Counted from the stretch's first letter, positions 14,742-22,716 are shown. The stretch: 26,353 nt of DNA from JBBPXY01 sp038200435 (GCA_038200435.1 JBBPXY010000002.1:1-26353); one strand, 5' to 3'. The notes: generated by a model from the sequence alone, not told the origin. A program made the numbers and translations.

Positions 14742-15243
14742 AGATGTCGCGGTTGAGCCGGTCGATCTCGTCGTCCTGGCGTACGAGATCTTCGGCGAGC
14801 GCGGCGTCTCTCTCCGCGAAGGCGTGCTTGCTCTGCACCACCTGCGAACGGGCGCACAGGCCCATCCGCTCGATCTGGCGCATCAGCTCCTCGTCGACGG
14901 GCGCTTCGTGGCCGTCGAGCGGGATGAGCTTGGCGATGTTCACGCACTGGTCGCCCATGCGCTCGACGTGCTTGATCACGTGGAGCAGGGCCGCGACGAC
15001 GCGCAGGTCGGTAGCCACGGGCGCCTGCAACGCCAGCAGGGAGAGGATCCCTTGGTGCACCTCGAGGTAGCGGCCATCGATGCGGTCGTCGTCGTTGACC
15101 ACGATCAGCGCAAGCTCGATGTCGCGCTGCTGCAGCGATTCGAGCGCGCGATCGAGCGTCGCCACGACCATGTCGAGGCCTTCGAGCGCCTGGGCCTCGA
15201 GGTGGGCGAGCTGCTCGCGGAACTGCTGACGCGTGCCGGCCAT
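14554..15243 (-). CDS. phoU: PhoU phosphate-transport regulator
   Basis: 229 aa, typical PhoU length, with two three-helix-bundle repeats. The metal-binding motifs are present in both halves: HVIKHVERMGDQCVNIAK in the first and RCLERIGDNAVDVGEQTAF in the second (E/D-x-x-x-D type). PhoU couples the Pst transporter to Pho signalling and limits phosphate uptake. It is the last gene of the pst operon, 10 bases after pstB. Its 3' end is overlapped on the other strand by the tail of the DJ-1-family frame. Confidence 0.93.
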   Translation of the reverse strand: MAGTRQQFREQLAHLEAQALEGLDMVVATLDRALESLQQRDIELALIVVNDDDRIDGRYLEVHQGILSLLALQAPVATDLRVVAALLHVIKHVERMGDQCVNIAKLIPLDGHEAPVDEELMRQIERMGLCARSQVVQSKHAFAERDAALAEDLVRQDDEIDRLNRDIFRRAIDIGDEPDVREWAMHMTLVARCLERIGDNAVDVGEQTAFVVTGLFREFADASHVGARP

Positions 15244-15253
15244 CAGGCTGGCC

Positions 15254-16117
15254 TCAACCGAACTTGCCGGTGACGTACTGCTCGGTGCGATCGTCCTTCG
15301 GGTTGGTGAAGATCTGCTGCGTGGGCCCGAACTCGACGAGCTCGCCGTCGAGCATGAACGCCGTCGAGTCGGCCACCCGCGCGGCCTGCTGCATGTTGTG
15401 GGTGACGATCACGATCGTGTAGCGGGTCTTCAGCTCCGCGATCAGCTCCTCCACCTTTAGCGTGGCGACCGGGTCGAGAGCGGAGCACGGCTCGTCCATG
15501 AGGATCACCTCGGGCTCGACCGCGATCGCGCGGGCGATGCAGAGGCGCTGCTGCTGCCCGCCGGACAGGCCCAGGCCCGGCGAGTCGAGCCGGTCCTTCA
15601 CCTCTTCCCAGAGGCCGGCTCCGCGCAGTGAGTCCTCGACCTTGCGGCGCAGGTCGCCCCCGCGCGCGCCCGTGAGCTTGAGACCCGCGGCCACGTTGTC
15701 GAAGATCGACATCGTCGGGAACGGGTTGGGCTTCTGGAAGACCATGCCGATCACGCGCCGCACCGAGATCACGTCGACTCCATCGCCGTAGACGTCGAGA
15801 TCGTCGAGGGAGATATGGCCATCGGCGCGCGCACCGGTGATCTCCTCGTGCATCCGGTTGATGCAGCGCACCAGCGTCGACTTGCCACAACCGGAGGGCC
15901 CGATGATCGCGGTGACCTTGTTGGGCTCGAAGATGAGGTCCACGCCCTTCACGGCATGCTGGTCGCCGTAATAGGCGTGCAGGCCTTCCAGTGCGACACG
16001 GCGGCCGGTGGCCGGAGCGGTCGTGGCGGCGCGGGGAGGCGCCGGTGCCTGGGGAGCCTCGGATCGCGATGCCTCCACGCGGGTCCCTTCTTCGGATTTG
16101 GTCTCGGGTGGGTTCAT
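15254..16117 (-). CDS. pstB: Phosphate ABC transporter ATP-binding protein PstB
   Basis: 287 aa. A 40-residue Pro/Ala-rich leader precedes the ATPase. Walker A GPSGCGKST lies at 73-81, the Q-loop in FQKPNPFPTMS, the signature LSGGQQQR at 184-191, Walker B VILMDEP at 204-210, and the switch His240. FQKPNPFPMS-type Q-loop sequence and the length are specific to PstB. It energises phosphate import on the cytoplasmic face. The start at 16117 overlaps the pstA stop as ATGA, so coupled translation is likely. The open frame continues far upstream inside pstA and is not used. Confidence 0.95.
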   Translation of the reverse strand: MNPPETKSEEGTRVEASRSEAPQAPAPPRAATTAPATGRRVALEGLHAYYGDQHAVKGVDLIFEPNKVTAIIGPSGCGKSTLVRCINRMHEEITGARADGHISLDDLDVYGDGVDVISVRRVIGMVFQKPNPFPTMSIFDNVAAGLKLTGARGGDLRRKVEDSLRGAGLWEEVKDRLDSPGLGLSGGQQQRLCIARAIAVEPEVILMDEPCSALDPVATLKVEELIAELKTRYTIVIVTHNMQQAARVADSTAFMLDGELVEFGPTQQIFTNPKDDRTEQYVTGKFG

Positions 16118-16980
16118 CCGGCGAGTTGGCTCCTTCGCGATACGAGTCGGGCGAGCAGCGTGACGATGAGGATAAGGGCAACGAGGGTCAGAGCCGACCC
16201 CCACGCGCGGGCGACGAGCGCGGGCTGGGCCTGGCCGACGTCGGAGAAGATCTGCAGCGGCAGCGAGTTCATGCGCTTGCCCAGGTCGAATGACGTCCCG
16301 TTCGTGGCCTCGGCGGTGAAGAGGAGCGGAGCGGTCTCGCCGGCGGCGCGGGCGATCGCGAGCAGCGACCCGGTGACGAGACCCGGTATGGCGGCCGGGA
16401 GGACCACCCGCAGGACCGTCCTCCAGCGCGGGGCTCCGAGCGCAAGCGCCGCCTCGCGCAGGCCGTCGGGCACGAGCAGGAGAACCACCTCGGCCGAGCG
16501 CACGACGATGGGCAGCATGAGCAGCGCGAGCGCGACCGAGCCCTTCCACCCCGCGAACGTTCCGAACGCGCCCGTCTTGATCAGGACGATGTAGACGAAG
16601 AGCCCGAAGACGATCGAGGGCACCCCCGTCATCACGTCGACGAAGTAGCGGACCACGAGGCCGAAGCGGCTGGCGCGGCCGAACTCGGTGAGGTAGAGCG
16701 CAACGGCGATGCCGAGCGGCACCGCGATGGCCGTCGCCAGCCCGACGAGCTCGATCGTGCCGAGGATCGCGCTCTTGGCGCCGCCATGGTCACCGAGGAA
16801 GTTGCCCGTCGGGTCCTTGGTGAAGAAGTCGCCCGACCACGCGCCGACGCCCTTCGAGATCACGTAATACAGGACGAAGAACAGGGGGACAAGCGCCACG
16901 AGAGCGCCGGCGCTGAAGATGCCGCGCGCAAGCTTGTCGGCCCGGCGCCGGCGCGGCGAGAGGGCGGCGATCGCGCTCAT
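16114..16980 (-). CDS. pstA: Phosphate ABC transporter permease PstA
   Basis: 288 aa with six predicted membrane helices (for example FSAGALVALVPLFFVLYYVI and ILGTIELVGLATAIAVPLGI). The EAA coupling loop REAALALGAPRWRTVL (about 175-190) contacts PstB. GVPSIVFGLFVY and RAAGETAPLLF are PstA hallmarks. It forms the translocation path with PstC. The ATG at 16980 overlaps the stop of the upstream pstS-pstC frame as ATGA, and its own stop overlaps pstB the same way. The upstream continuation of this open frame is a shadow of pstC. Confidence 0.95.
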   Translation of the reverse strand: MSAIAALSPRRRRADKLARGIFSAGALVALVPLFFVLYYVISKGVGAWSGDFFTKDPTGNFLGDHGGAKSAILGTIELVGLATAIAVPLGIAVALYLTEFGRASRFGLVVRYFVDVMTGVPSIVFGLFVYIVLIKTGAFGTFAGWKGSVALALLMLPIVVRSAEVVLLLVPDGLREAALALGAPRWRTVLRVVLPAAIPGLVTGSLLAIARAAGETAPLLFTAEATNGTSFDLGKRMNSLPLQIFSDVGQAQPALVARAWGSALTLVALILIVTLLARLVSRRSQLAG

Positions 16981-19094
16981 GCGCCGATGCCCGCCCCGAC
17001 CCGGGCGGGCCCGCTCTTGGTCCGGTTGGCCCGGTTCACGATTACCCGGGCGATGACGTTCACCACGAGCGTCAGTACGAAGAGCACGAGGCCGGCAGCG
17101 ATCAGCGCGCCGGAGTGGAGGGGGTCGTTCTCGGACTCGCCGAACTCGTTGGCCACCACCGCGGCCAGGGTCGAGCCCTGGCTGAAGATGGAGTGCCCGA
17201 TGCTCGTGGCGTTGCCGATCACCAGCGTCACGGCGATCGTCTCGCCGATGGCGCGGCCCAGGCCCAGCATCGCCGCTCCCGTCATGCCGGCCCGCGAGTA
17301 GGGAATGACAGCGGTGCGGATCATCTCCCAGCGCGTGGCGCCGAGCGCGAGCGCGGCCTCCTTGTGATCGGAGGGCACCGTCGACATCACCTCGCGCGAG
17401 ATCGCGGAGACGATCGGGAGGATCATGATCGCGAGGATCAGGCCCGCCACGAAGTAGCCGGGCTTCACGACCGTTCCGCCGATGAACGGGATGAACGAGA
17501 AAGTCTTGGCAAAAGACCTCTCGAGCGGCTGAAGCGCCGGGGCGAGGACGAAGATGCCCCACAACCCGTAGACGACCGAGGGCACGGCGGCGAGCAGGTC
17601 GACGAGCAGGGTGAGCGGGCCGCGGAAGCGCTGCGGGCACAGCTCGGTCAGGTAGAGCGCCGCGGCGATGGCCACCGGGACGCCGATGACTAGAGCGATC
17701 ACCGAAGTAATCAGCGTGCCCACCAGCAGAGGCAGGGCACCGTAGATCGAGGCCGACGGGTTCCAGTTGTTGCTGAAGGTGAACCCGAACACTCCGAACC
17801 GGGAGAGCGCGGGGTTGGCCTCGAGGATCAGCTTGTAGAAGAAGAATGCGATCAGGAGGAGGATCCCGAGCGCGAGCGCCGTGAGGGCCCCGCGGAACGC
17901 GGGATCGGCCAGGCGCGCCAGAGGCGACCGCTCGAGAACCGAGCGGCCGCCTCCACGCTGGCGCATCGCGCCGGCTTCCATCGACTTGGTCGATCCGGCG
18001 ATCGGGCTGCCGTTGCACTGCAGCGACCCAACCGCGGTCTTGGCCTTGGCGAGCAGAGGCGCGGGGAGCGGCGCGAACTGCAGCTTCTTGGCGGACTCCT
18101 GCCCGGCACCCAACCCGTAGGTCAGGAACTTGACGAGCGTCTTGGCCGCATCGGGCTTCACGCCCGCCTTGCAGAGGTCCTCGTAGACCACCACAAAGGT
18201 CTGCGAGGCGATCGGGTACGCCGCCGGGTTGGGCGAGTTGATCGTCGTGAACCGCAGGTCACCCGGGACCTTGATGTTGTCTCCGGCGGCCGTCGTCGTA
18301 TCGAGCGTCGGAGCGGTGTACTTGCCCGAGGAGTTCTTCACCTGTGCCGTGGTGAAGTTGTTCTGCAGCGCGTAGGCCTGCTCGACGTAGCCGACGCCGC
18401 CCTCCTGCTGCTTGATGGCGGCGGCGACGCCCGCGTTCTTCGCGGCGCCCGTGCCGGTCGGCCACTTGACCGTCTTGTCCGTACCGATCTTGCTCTTCCA
18501 GTCGGGCGAGTAGGCCGAGAGGAACGCGGTGAAGCCCTTCGTCGTGCCCGACGAGTCGGAGCGGTGGACGACGGCGATGTTGGTCGCCGGGAGCTTCACG
18601 CCGGGGTTCTGGCCGGCGATGGCCGGGTCGTTCCACTTCTTGATATTGCCGAGGAAGATGTCGGCGGCGGTCTTGCCGTCGAGCTTCAGCCCCGGAGGGA
18701 CGCCCGGGAGGTTGTAGGCGATGGTGATCCCGCCGAAGAACGTCGGGATGTGGACCGGAGTCCCCTTCTTGTTGGCGGCAGCGATCTCCTCATCCTTGAG
18801 CGGTGGATCGGTGGCGCCGAAGTCGACGGAGCCCTGCGTCCACTGGGCGACGCCCGTACCCGAGCCGACGCCCTGGTAGTTGACCGTGACGCCCTGATCC
18901 TTCAGGTCGGAGCCCCACTGTTGGTAGACGGGCTGCCCGAGAGTCGACCCGGCGCCGTTGATGGTGCCGCCGGCCGAGGACGAGCCTCCCGATGAAGACG
19001 AGCTGCTGGAGCTCTTGCTTGAGCTTCCGCACGCACCGACGGTGAGGGCGATGAGCCCCGCGACGACGAGCACGATGAGTTGTCTTGGCTTCAC
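16977..19094 (-). CDS. pstS-pstC: PstS phosphate-binding lipoprotein and PstC permease in one continuous frame
   Basis: 705 aa. Residues 1-22 are a lipoprotein signal with lipobox GAC (Cys22), followed by a Ser/Gly-rich linker. Residues 42-365 are PstS: GAGSTLGQPVYQQW, then the phosphate-contact segment HRSDSSGTTKGF at 177-188. PstS-type sequence ends at about NGSPIA (366). Without a stop, the frame runs on through MEAGAMRQRGGG into a complete six-helix PstC (helices from about 403), with EAALALGATRWEMI as coupling loop and GRAIGETIAVTLV. The GTG start at 19094 has AAGGAG at 5 bases. An internal ATG at 17966 has GGAAG 8 bases upstream and could start PstC separately. The fusion conflicts with topology, since PstS is outside and the PstC N-terminus is normally inside. 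Gly367 (GGA, 17994-17996) is one base from TGA. Confidence 0.9.
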   Translation of the reverse strand: MKPRQLIVLVVAGLIALTVGACGSSSKSSSSSSSSGGSSSAGGTINGAGSTLGQPVYQQWGSDLKDQGVTVNYQGVGSGTGVAQWTQGSVDFGATDPPLKDEEIAAANKKGTPVHIPTFFGGITIAYNLPGVPPGLKLDGKTAADIFLGNIKKWNDPAIAGQNPGVKLPATNIAVVHRSDSSGTTKGFTAFLSAYSPDWKSKIGTDKTVKWPTGTGAAKNAGVAAAIKQQEGGVGYVEQAYALQNNFTTAQVKNSSGKYTAPTLDTTTAAGDNIKVPGDLRFTTINSPNPAAYPIASQTFVVVYEDLCKAGVKPDAAKTLVKFLTYGLGAGQESAKKLQFAPLPAPLLAKAKTAVGSLQCNGSPIAGSTKSMEAGAMRQRGGGRSVLERSPLARLADPAFRGALTALALGILLLIAFFFYKLILEANPALSRFGVFGFTFSNNWNPSASIYGALPLLVGTLITSVIALVIGVPVAIAAALYLTELCPQRFRGPLTLLVDLLAAVPSVVYGLWGIFVLAPALQPLERSFAKTFSFIPFIGGTVVKPGYFVAGLILAIMILPIVSAISREVMSTVPSDHKEAALALGATRWEMIRTAVIPYSRAGMTGAAMLGLGRAIGETIAVTLVIGNATSIGHSIFSQGSTLAAVVANEFGESENDPLHSGALIAAGLVLFVLTLVVNVIARVIVNRANRTKSGPARVGAGIGA

Positions 19095-19115
19095 TTCTTC
19101 TCCTTGTGGGGTGAT

Positions 19116-19134
19116 CGGCCCCGGACAGGGGCCG
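19116..19134 (-). promoter_or_regulatory. Intercistronic hairpin before pstS
   Basis: CGGCCCC-5 bases-GGGGCCG, a perfect 7-bp GC stem lying between the regulator's stop codon and the pstS ribosome site. No T-run follows, so it is more likely an mRNA-stability or attenuation element than a full terminator. Confidence 0.4.
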
Positions 19135-19142
19135 GCCTCGGC

Positions 19143-19562
19143 TTACGCCGCAGTCTGCTGCGACGAAGCCACCGGCTTGTGAACGGGATGTGAAAGTTCC
19201 ACGGCCGGCTCCGGCCCGAACCGGTAGCCGAAGCCGAAGTGGGGGTGGATGTAGTTCCAGCCCGGCAGCGCCGCCCGCAGCTTCACCCGCAGCCGGCGTA
19301 CGTAGACGTCGACGGAGCGGTCGCCGTCGCGCAGCGTGGCCTTCCACGCCGCGGCGAACAGCTCCTCACGGGACAGGATGCGGTCGGGCATGCTGGCGAG
19401 CGCGACGAGCAGCAGGTACTCGCGCATCGAAAGCACGAGTGGCCGCCCTTCGGCGAGCACCGTCGATTCGCCCGTGCGGATCTCGAGTGATCCCGCGCGG
19501 AGGGTCTGTTGGCCGGTCGACGAGCTCACTGCGCCGCAGATTGGCGAGCGCGGGCGCGCCAT
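19143..19562 (-). CDS. Receiver-less PhoB/OmpR-type DNA-binding protein
   Basis: 139 aa, consisting almost only of a winged-helix trans_reg_C domain: LVLSMREYLLLVALASMPDR, SREELFAAAW, then the recognition region DGDRSVDVYVRRLRVKLR and the wing YIHPHFGFGYRFGPEP. Full PhoB-type regulators are about 230 aa with a receiver in front; here only about 30 residues precede the domain. It cannot be controlled by Asp phosphorylation. It is the first gene of the pst operon, 48 bases before pstS, and a PHO box starts 12 bases upstream of its ATG. A GTG 11 codons in (19529) is an alternative start that would leave room for a promoter. Its DNA-binding half resembles that of the regulator at 12932. Likely an autoregulated Pst operon activator or repressor (inference). 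Confidence 0.88.
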   Translation of the reverse strand: MARPRSPICGAVSSSTGQQTLRAGSLEIRTGESTVLAEGRPLVLSMREYLLLVALASMPDRILSREELFAAAWKATLRDGDRSVDVYVRRLRVKLRAALPGWNYIHPHFGFGYRFGPEPAVELSHPVHKPVASSQQTAA

Positions 19563-19574
19563 CCGTTACGGCGA

Positions 19575-19603
19575 TGTGAACGCGTGGTGAAAGACCGGTG
19601 AAC
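19575..19603 (-). promoter_or_regulatory. PHO box: three 7-bp repeats with 11-bp period
   Basis: On the minus strand the order is GTTCACC (19603-19597), TTTCACC (19592-19586) and GTTCACA (19581-19575), each separated by four bases, giving exact 11-bp spacing. This matches the actinobacterial PhoP/PhoB direct-repeat box (GTTCACC units, 11-bp period). It is placed directly before the receiver-less regulator and the pst genes. Confidence 0.75.
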
Positions 19604-19630
19604 GACGGGAGGGAGGGGCCCCTCCGAAGT

Positions 19631-21532
19631 TCAGCTCGCCAGCGACTCCCAGCGGGCATAAAGCTCTTCGACGCGCCGCTTGGCTTCGGCGTGACGAGCG
19701 GAGGATCGCTCGGACTCGGCCGGGTCCGCCCATGCGTGTGGCGCCGCCAGCTCGTCCTCGAGCGAGCGCAGGGCCGACTCGGCCGACTCGACCTCGCGCT
19801 CGAGGTCGCGCTGGGCACGGCGGGCGTTCTTGGACTGCCCGTTTGCCGGCTTCGCCGTCTTCCGAGAAGTCTTCGGTGGCTTGGGCGCTCGCGCGGCGAC
19901 GGGTGCCGGCGGAGCGGCCGCATCCGCGGCGCGTCGCTCCTCACGCACGCGCACATACTCGGGCCAGCCTCCGACATAGGAGCGCAAGCTCCCGTCCTCG
20001 AAGGCGACGGTGCGGCTGCCAACAGCGTCGAGCAGCGCCCGGTCGTGGGAGACGAGGAGGAGCGAGCCCGGGAACTCGCGCAGGGCGGCTTCAAGCGCCT
20101 CGCGGCTGTCGAGATCGAGGTGGTTCGTCGGCTCGTCGAGGATCAGCAGGTTGGCGCCGCCGTGGACGAGAATCGCGAGCGACAGCCGCCGGCGCTCCCC
20201 GCCCGAGAGGCCCTCGAGTGGTTTCTCCGCATCCTCACCGGAGAAGAGGAAGCGCCCGAGGAGCGTCCGCGTGGGGTTGGGCGGCAGGCCCGTGAGGCGC
20301 TGGGCGGCTTCGACGACCGTGCGGGCGCCTTTCGCGTTCAGCTCCTCCGCGTGCTGGGAGAGGAAGCCGAGCTTGACGTTGTGCCCGCGGCGCAGCTTTC
20401 CGCGCGGCAGCTCCCGCAGGCCGGCCAGCGTCTCGATGAGCGTGGTCTTACCGGCGCCGTTGGGCCCGACGAGCGATACGTGTTCCCCTCGCTCGAGCCA
20501 CAGCGCGGCGGCGTCGAGGAGCTGCTTGCCGCCCGCTTCGAGACCGCCGTCCTCCAGCTCGAAGACGACGCGGCCACTGCGCTCAGGTGGCTTGAAGGCG
20601 AAGGCAAGCCCCTCGCCGTCCTTGGGATCGCGAGAGATCTTGTCCATCTTGCCGAGCTTCTTGGCCCGCGACTGGGCCTGGCGGGCGCGCGTGCCCGCGC
20701 TGAATCGCGCGACGAAGCGCTCGAGCCGGTCGATCTCGGCTTGCTGCTTCTCGATCGCGCGCCCAAGGGCGAGCTCGCGCGCCGCCTTCTCGCGCTTCCA
20801 GGCGTGCCAGGTTCCGGCGAAGAACTTGCCGCTGCCACCTTCGAGCTCGAGCACCGCGGTGCCGACCGCTTCGAGGAACCAGCGATCGTGTGCGACGAGC
20901 ACGATCGCCGCGTCGAGCGCGACGAGGTGCTGCTCGAGCCACTCGAGCGACTCGATGTCGAGGTGGTTCGTGGGCTCATCGAGCAGAAGCAGATCGGGCT
21001 GCCCGGCCAGCGCACGGGCAAGCGATCCGCGCGTGAGCTCTCCGCCCGAGAAGGTCGCGAGGCTCCGGTCAAGGTCGGCGTCGCGGAAGCCCAAGCCGTG
21101 CAGAGTGGCCAACGCCTGGTCGCGCCAGCGGTAGCCGCCGGCATGCTCGAGACGCTCCTGGGCGGTCGCGTAGGCGTCGAGCGTCACCTCGTCGTGCGCC
21201 CCCTCGGCCATCGCCGTCTCGAGCCGCGCTAGCTCCTCCTCGATCGCCATCAGCTCGACGGCGCCCGAGAGCACGTAGTCGCGCAGCGAGAGGTCGCGCT
21301 CCCGCGGCGGGCGCTGGTCGTGGAGGGCGACCCGGGCGCTCTTCTGGAAGACGAGCTCGCCCTGATCGACCGAGGCCTGCCCGGCGAGCATGCGCAGGAG
21401 CGTCGTCTTGCCCGCGCCGTTGCGTCCCGACAAGGTCATGCGCTCGCGCCGCTCGAGCTTGAAGGAGACGCCGCGAAGCAGAGGATCCCCGGCCATGTCC
21501 TTGCCGAGGTCGGATGCGATGAGAACCGCCAC
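19631..21532 (-). CDS. ABC-F family ATPase (ribosome-associated type)
   Basis: 633 aa with two ABC cassettes and no membrane domain. Cassette 1: GRNGAGKTT near residue 36, signature FSGGELTRGSLARAL, Walker B LLLLDEPTNHLDIESLEWLE. Then a charged P-site-tRNA-interaction-type linker (about 245-305, rich in Glu/Lys/Arg). Cassette 2: GPNGAGKTT, LSGGERRRLSLA, LLILDEPTNHLDLDS. The C-terminal about 100 residues are a Lys/Ala spacer followed by a coiled coil (RAQRDLEREVESAESALRSL). This is the ABC-F layout of Uup/EttA/antibiotic-resistance factors, which act on ribosomes. Housekeeping translation factor versus resistance protein cannot be decided from sequence alone. It starts 56 bases from the divergent VOC gene. 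Confidence 0.93.
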   Translation of the reverse strand: MAVLIASDLGKDMAGDPLLRGVSFKLERRERMTLSGRNGAGKTTLLRMLAGQASVDQGELVFQKSARVALHDQRPPRERDLSLRDYVLSGAVELMAIEEELARLETAMAEGAHDEVTLDAYATAQERLEHAGGYRWRDQALATLHGLGFRDADLDRSLATFSGGELTRGSLARALAGQPDLLLLDEPTNHLDIESLEWLEQHLVALDAAIVLVAHDRWFLEAVGTAVLELEGGSGKFFAGTWHAWKREKAARELALGRAIEKQQAEIDRLERFVARFSAGTRARQAQSRAKKLGKMDKISRDPKDGEGLAFAFKPPERSGRVVFELEDGGLEAGGKQLLDAAALWLERGEHVSLVGPNGAGKTTLIETLAGLRELPRGKLRRGHNVKLGFLSQHAEELNAKGARTVVEAAQRLTGLPPNPTRTLLGRFLFSGEDAEKPLEGLSGGERRRLSLAILVHGGANLLILDEPTNHLDLDSREALEAALREFPGSLLLVSHDRALLDAVGSRTVAFEDGSLRSYVGGWPEYVRVREERRAADAAAPPAPVAARAPKPPKTSRKTAKPANGQSKNARRAQRDLEREVESAESALRSLEDELAAPHAWADPAESERSSARHAEAKRRVEELYARWESLAS

Positions 21533-21573
21533 GGGCCCATGGTAGGAGCGCAGCGAGGCAGGGCGGATCGGCG

Positions 21574-21579
21574 TAGGAT
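21574..21579 (+). promoter_or_regulatory. TAGGAT -10 box of the VOC gene
   Basis: TAGGAT (TANNNT form) lies 9 bases before the ATG at 21589, with no Shine-Dalgarno between them. This fits a leaderless or near-leaderless transcript. No clear -35 is visible. Confidence 0.4.
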
Positions 21580-21588
21580 CGCTTAGAG

Positions 21589-21969
21589 ATGCCGGTCTAC
21601 CCCGCCCTGCGCTACCACGACGCTCGCGCGGCGATCGAGTGGCTCGATACCGCTTTCGGCTTCAGTGCGAAGGACGTGCACGACGGGCCGGACGGTACCG
21701 TCGCCCACGCCGAGCTCCTGGCCGGCGACGGGCTGGTGATGCTCGGCAGCGAGCCCGCGACGCCCGATCCGCAGTTCGGAGAGCAGGCCGGTGGCGGGTG
21801 GACCTACGTCTCGGTCACGCAGCCCGACGAGTTGCACACGCGCGCTGTAGCCGCCGGCGCGGAGATCATGCGCCCGCTGGAGGACACCGACTACGGGTCG
21901 CGCGACTTCACGGCCCGGGACCCCGAGGGCAACATCTGGAGCTTCGGGACCTACGCGCCGGTGCCGTAG
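21589..21969 (+). CDS. VOC/glyoxalase-superfamily protein (PhnB-like)
   Basis: 126 aa, one VOC module made of two beta-alpha-beta-beta-beta units. YPALRYHDARAAIEWLDTAF opens the first unit (the PhnB/bleomycin-resistance-like form, with F-GF after it). LHTRAVAAGAEIMRPLEDTD opens the second. The ending RDFTARDPEGNIWSFGTY holds the usual terminal strand and DPEGN turn. The Glu/His metal ligands of true glyoxalase I are not clearly placed, so enzymatic activity is uncertain. Cytoplasmic. It is convergent with the crotonase gene; 15 bases separate the two stops, including the palindrome CGGCGCGCCG at 21972-21981. Confidence 0.85.
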   Translation: MPVYPALRYHDARAAIEWLDTAFGFSAKDVHDGPDGTVAHAELLAGDGLVMLGSEPATPDPQFGEQAGGGWTYVSVTQPDELHTRAVAAGAEIMRPLEDTDYGSRDFTARDPEGNIWSFGTYAPVP

Positions 21970-21984
21970 GTCGGCGCGCCGGCT

Positions 21985-22716
21985 TTAGCCTTCGGGTGGT
22001 GCGCCCTGAGGTAGCCCCGGTCCCTCGCGCTGCCAGTACACGAGGATCTCGTTCTCACGCGCGACGCGCTCCTCGGTGCCCTCGAAGCGGCGCAGCAGGC
22101 GCTTGGCCTGCCGCACGCCGGCCGGCGGCTGGGCCGCGATCTCGCCGGCGAGAGCGAGTGCTTCTCCCTCCGCCGCCTCCGCGGAGGACGCCACCCGGTG
22201 CAGCAGGCCCAGCGCGGCCGCCTCGCCTGCGTCCAGCACCCGGCCGGTCAGCAGCAGCTCCTTCGCGCGCGACAGGCCGACGAGCGGGACGAGCCGCGCG
22301 GGGCCCACGGGCACACCCAGCCGCGTTCCCACCCAGCCGAACTTGAGCGGGTCGGCTCCCACGCGCAGGTCGGCTCCCGCGGCGAGCTCCGCCCCCGCGC
22401 CCAGCACGTCGCCGACACACACGCAGATCGTCGGCGCCGGGAATGCCTCCCAGGCCGCGTAGAGCCGGGCGAAGGCCTTCATGCGCGCGATGCCGCCTTC
22501 GCGCGTCAGCCGTTCGGACACGTCGGCGCCGGCGCAGAGCGCGCGTGGGCTTGTGGTCGATAGGACGAGCGCGCGCAACTCCGGGTCGCCGGCCCGCTCG
22601 CCGAGCGCCGCAACGAGCTCGTCGATCGTCGCGGTGTCGAGCGCGTTGCGGCGCTCGGGACGATCGAGGCGAAGCAGGGCGATACCCGGGTCGCAGGAGG
22701 GCCGGTCGAGCGCCAC
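21985..22716 (-). CDS. Crotonase-family protein lacking one catalytic Glu
   Basis: 243 aa from a GTG start at 22716. The family's features are in order: LDRPERRNALDTATIDELVA near residue 17, first oxyanion-hole loop ALCAGADVS, second loop GDVLGAGAELAAGADLRVG. The Glu of the GAELA segment (Glu144 of rat enoyl-CoA hydratase) is present. Where hydratases have FG-x-PE the sequence is FGWVGTRLGVPVGPARL, so the second catalytic Glu (Glu164) is replaced by Gly. It may be an isomerase, a hydrolase or an enzyme with altered chemistry rather than a standard hydratase. A TATCCT box 7 bases upstream of the GTG suggests a leaderless transcript. Divergent from the small membrane protein. Confidence 0.88.
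   Translation of the reverse strand: MALDRPSCDPGIALLRLDRPERRNALDTATIDELVAALGERAGDPELRALVLSTTSPRALCAGADVSERLTREGGIARMKAFARLYAAWEAFPAPTICVCVGDVLGAGAELAAGADLRVGADPLKFGWVGTRLGVPVGPARLVPLVGLSRAKELLLTGRVLDAGEAAALGLLHRVASSAEAAEGEALALAGEIAAQPPAGVRQAKRLLRRFEGTEERVARENEILVYWQREGPGLPQGAPPEG

Noticed and set aside
19598..21232. 544-codon plus-strand open frame
   Set aside because: Lies wholly antisense to the ABC-F gene, whose motifs are unmistakable. The product has no recognisable motif and arises from GC-rich third positions.
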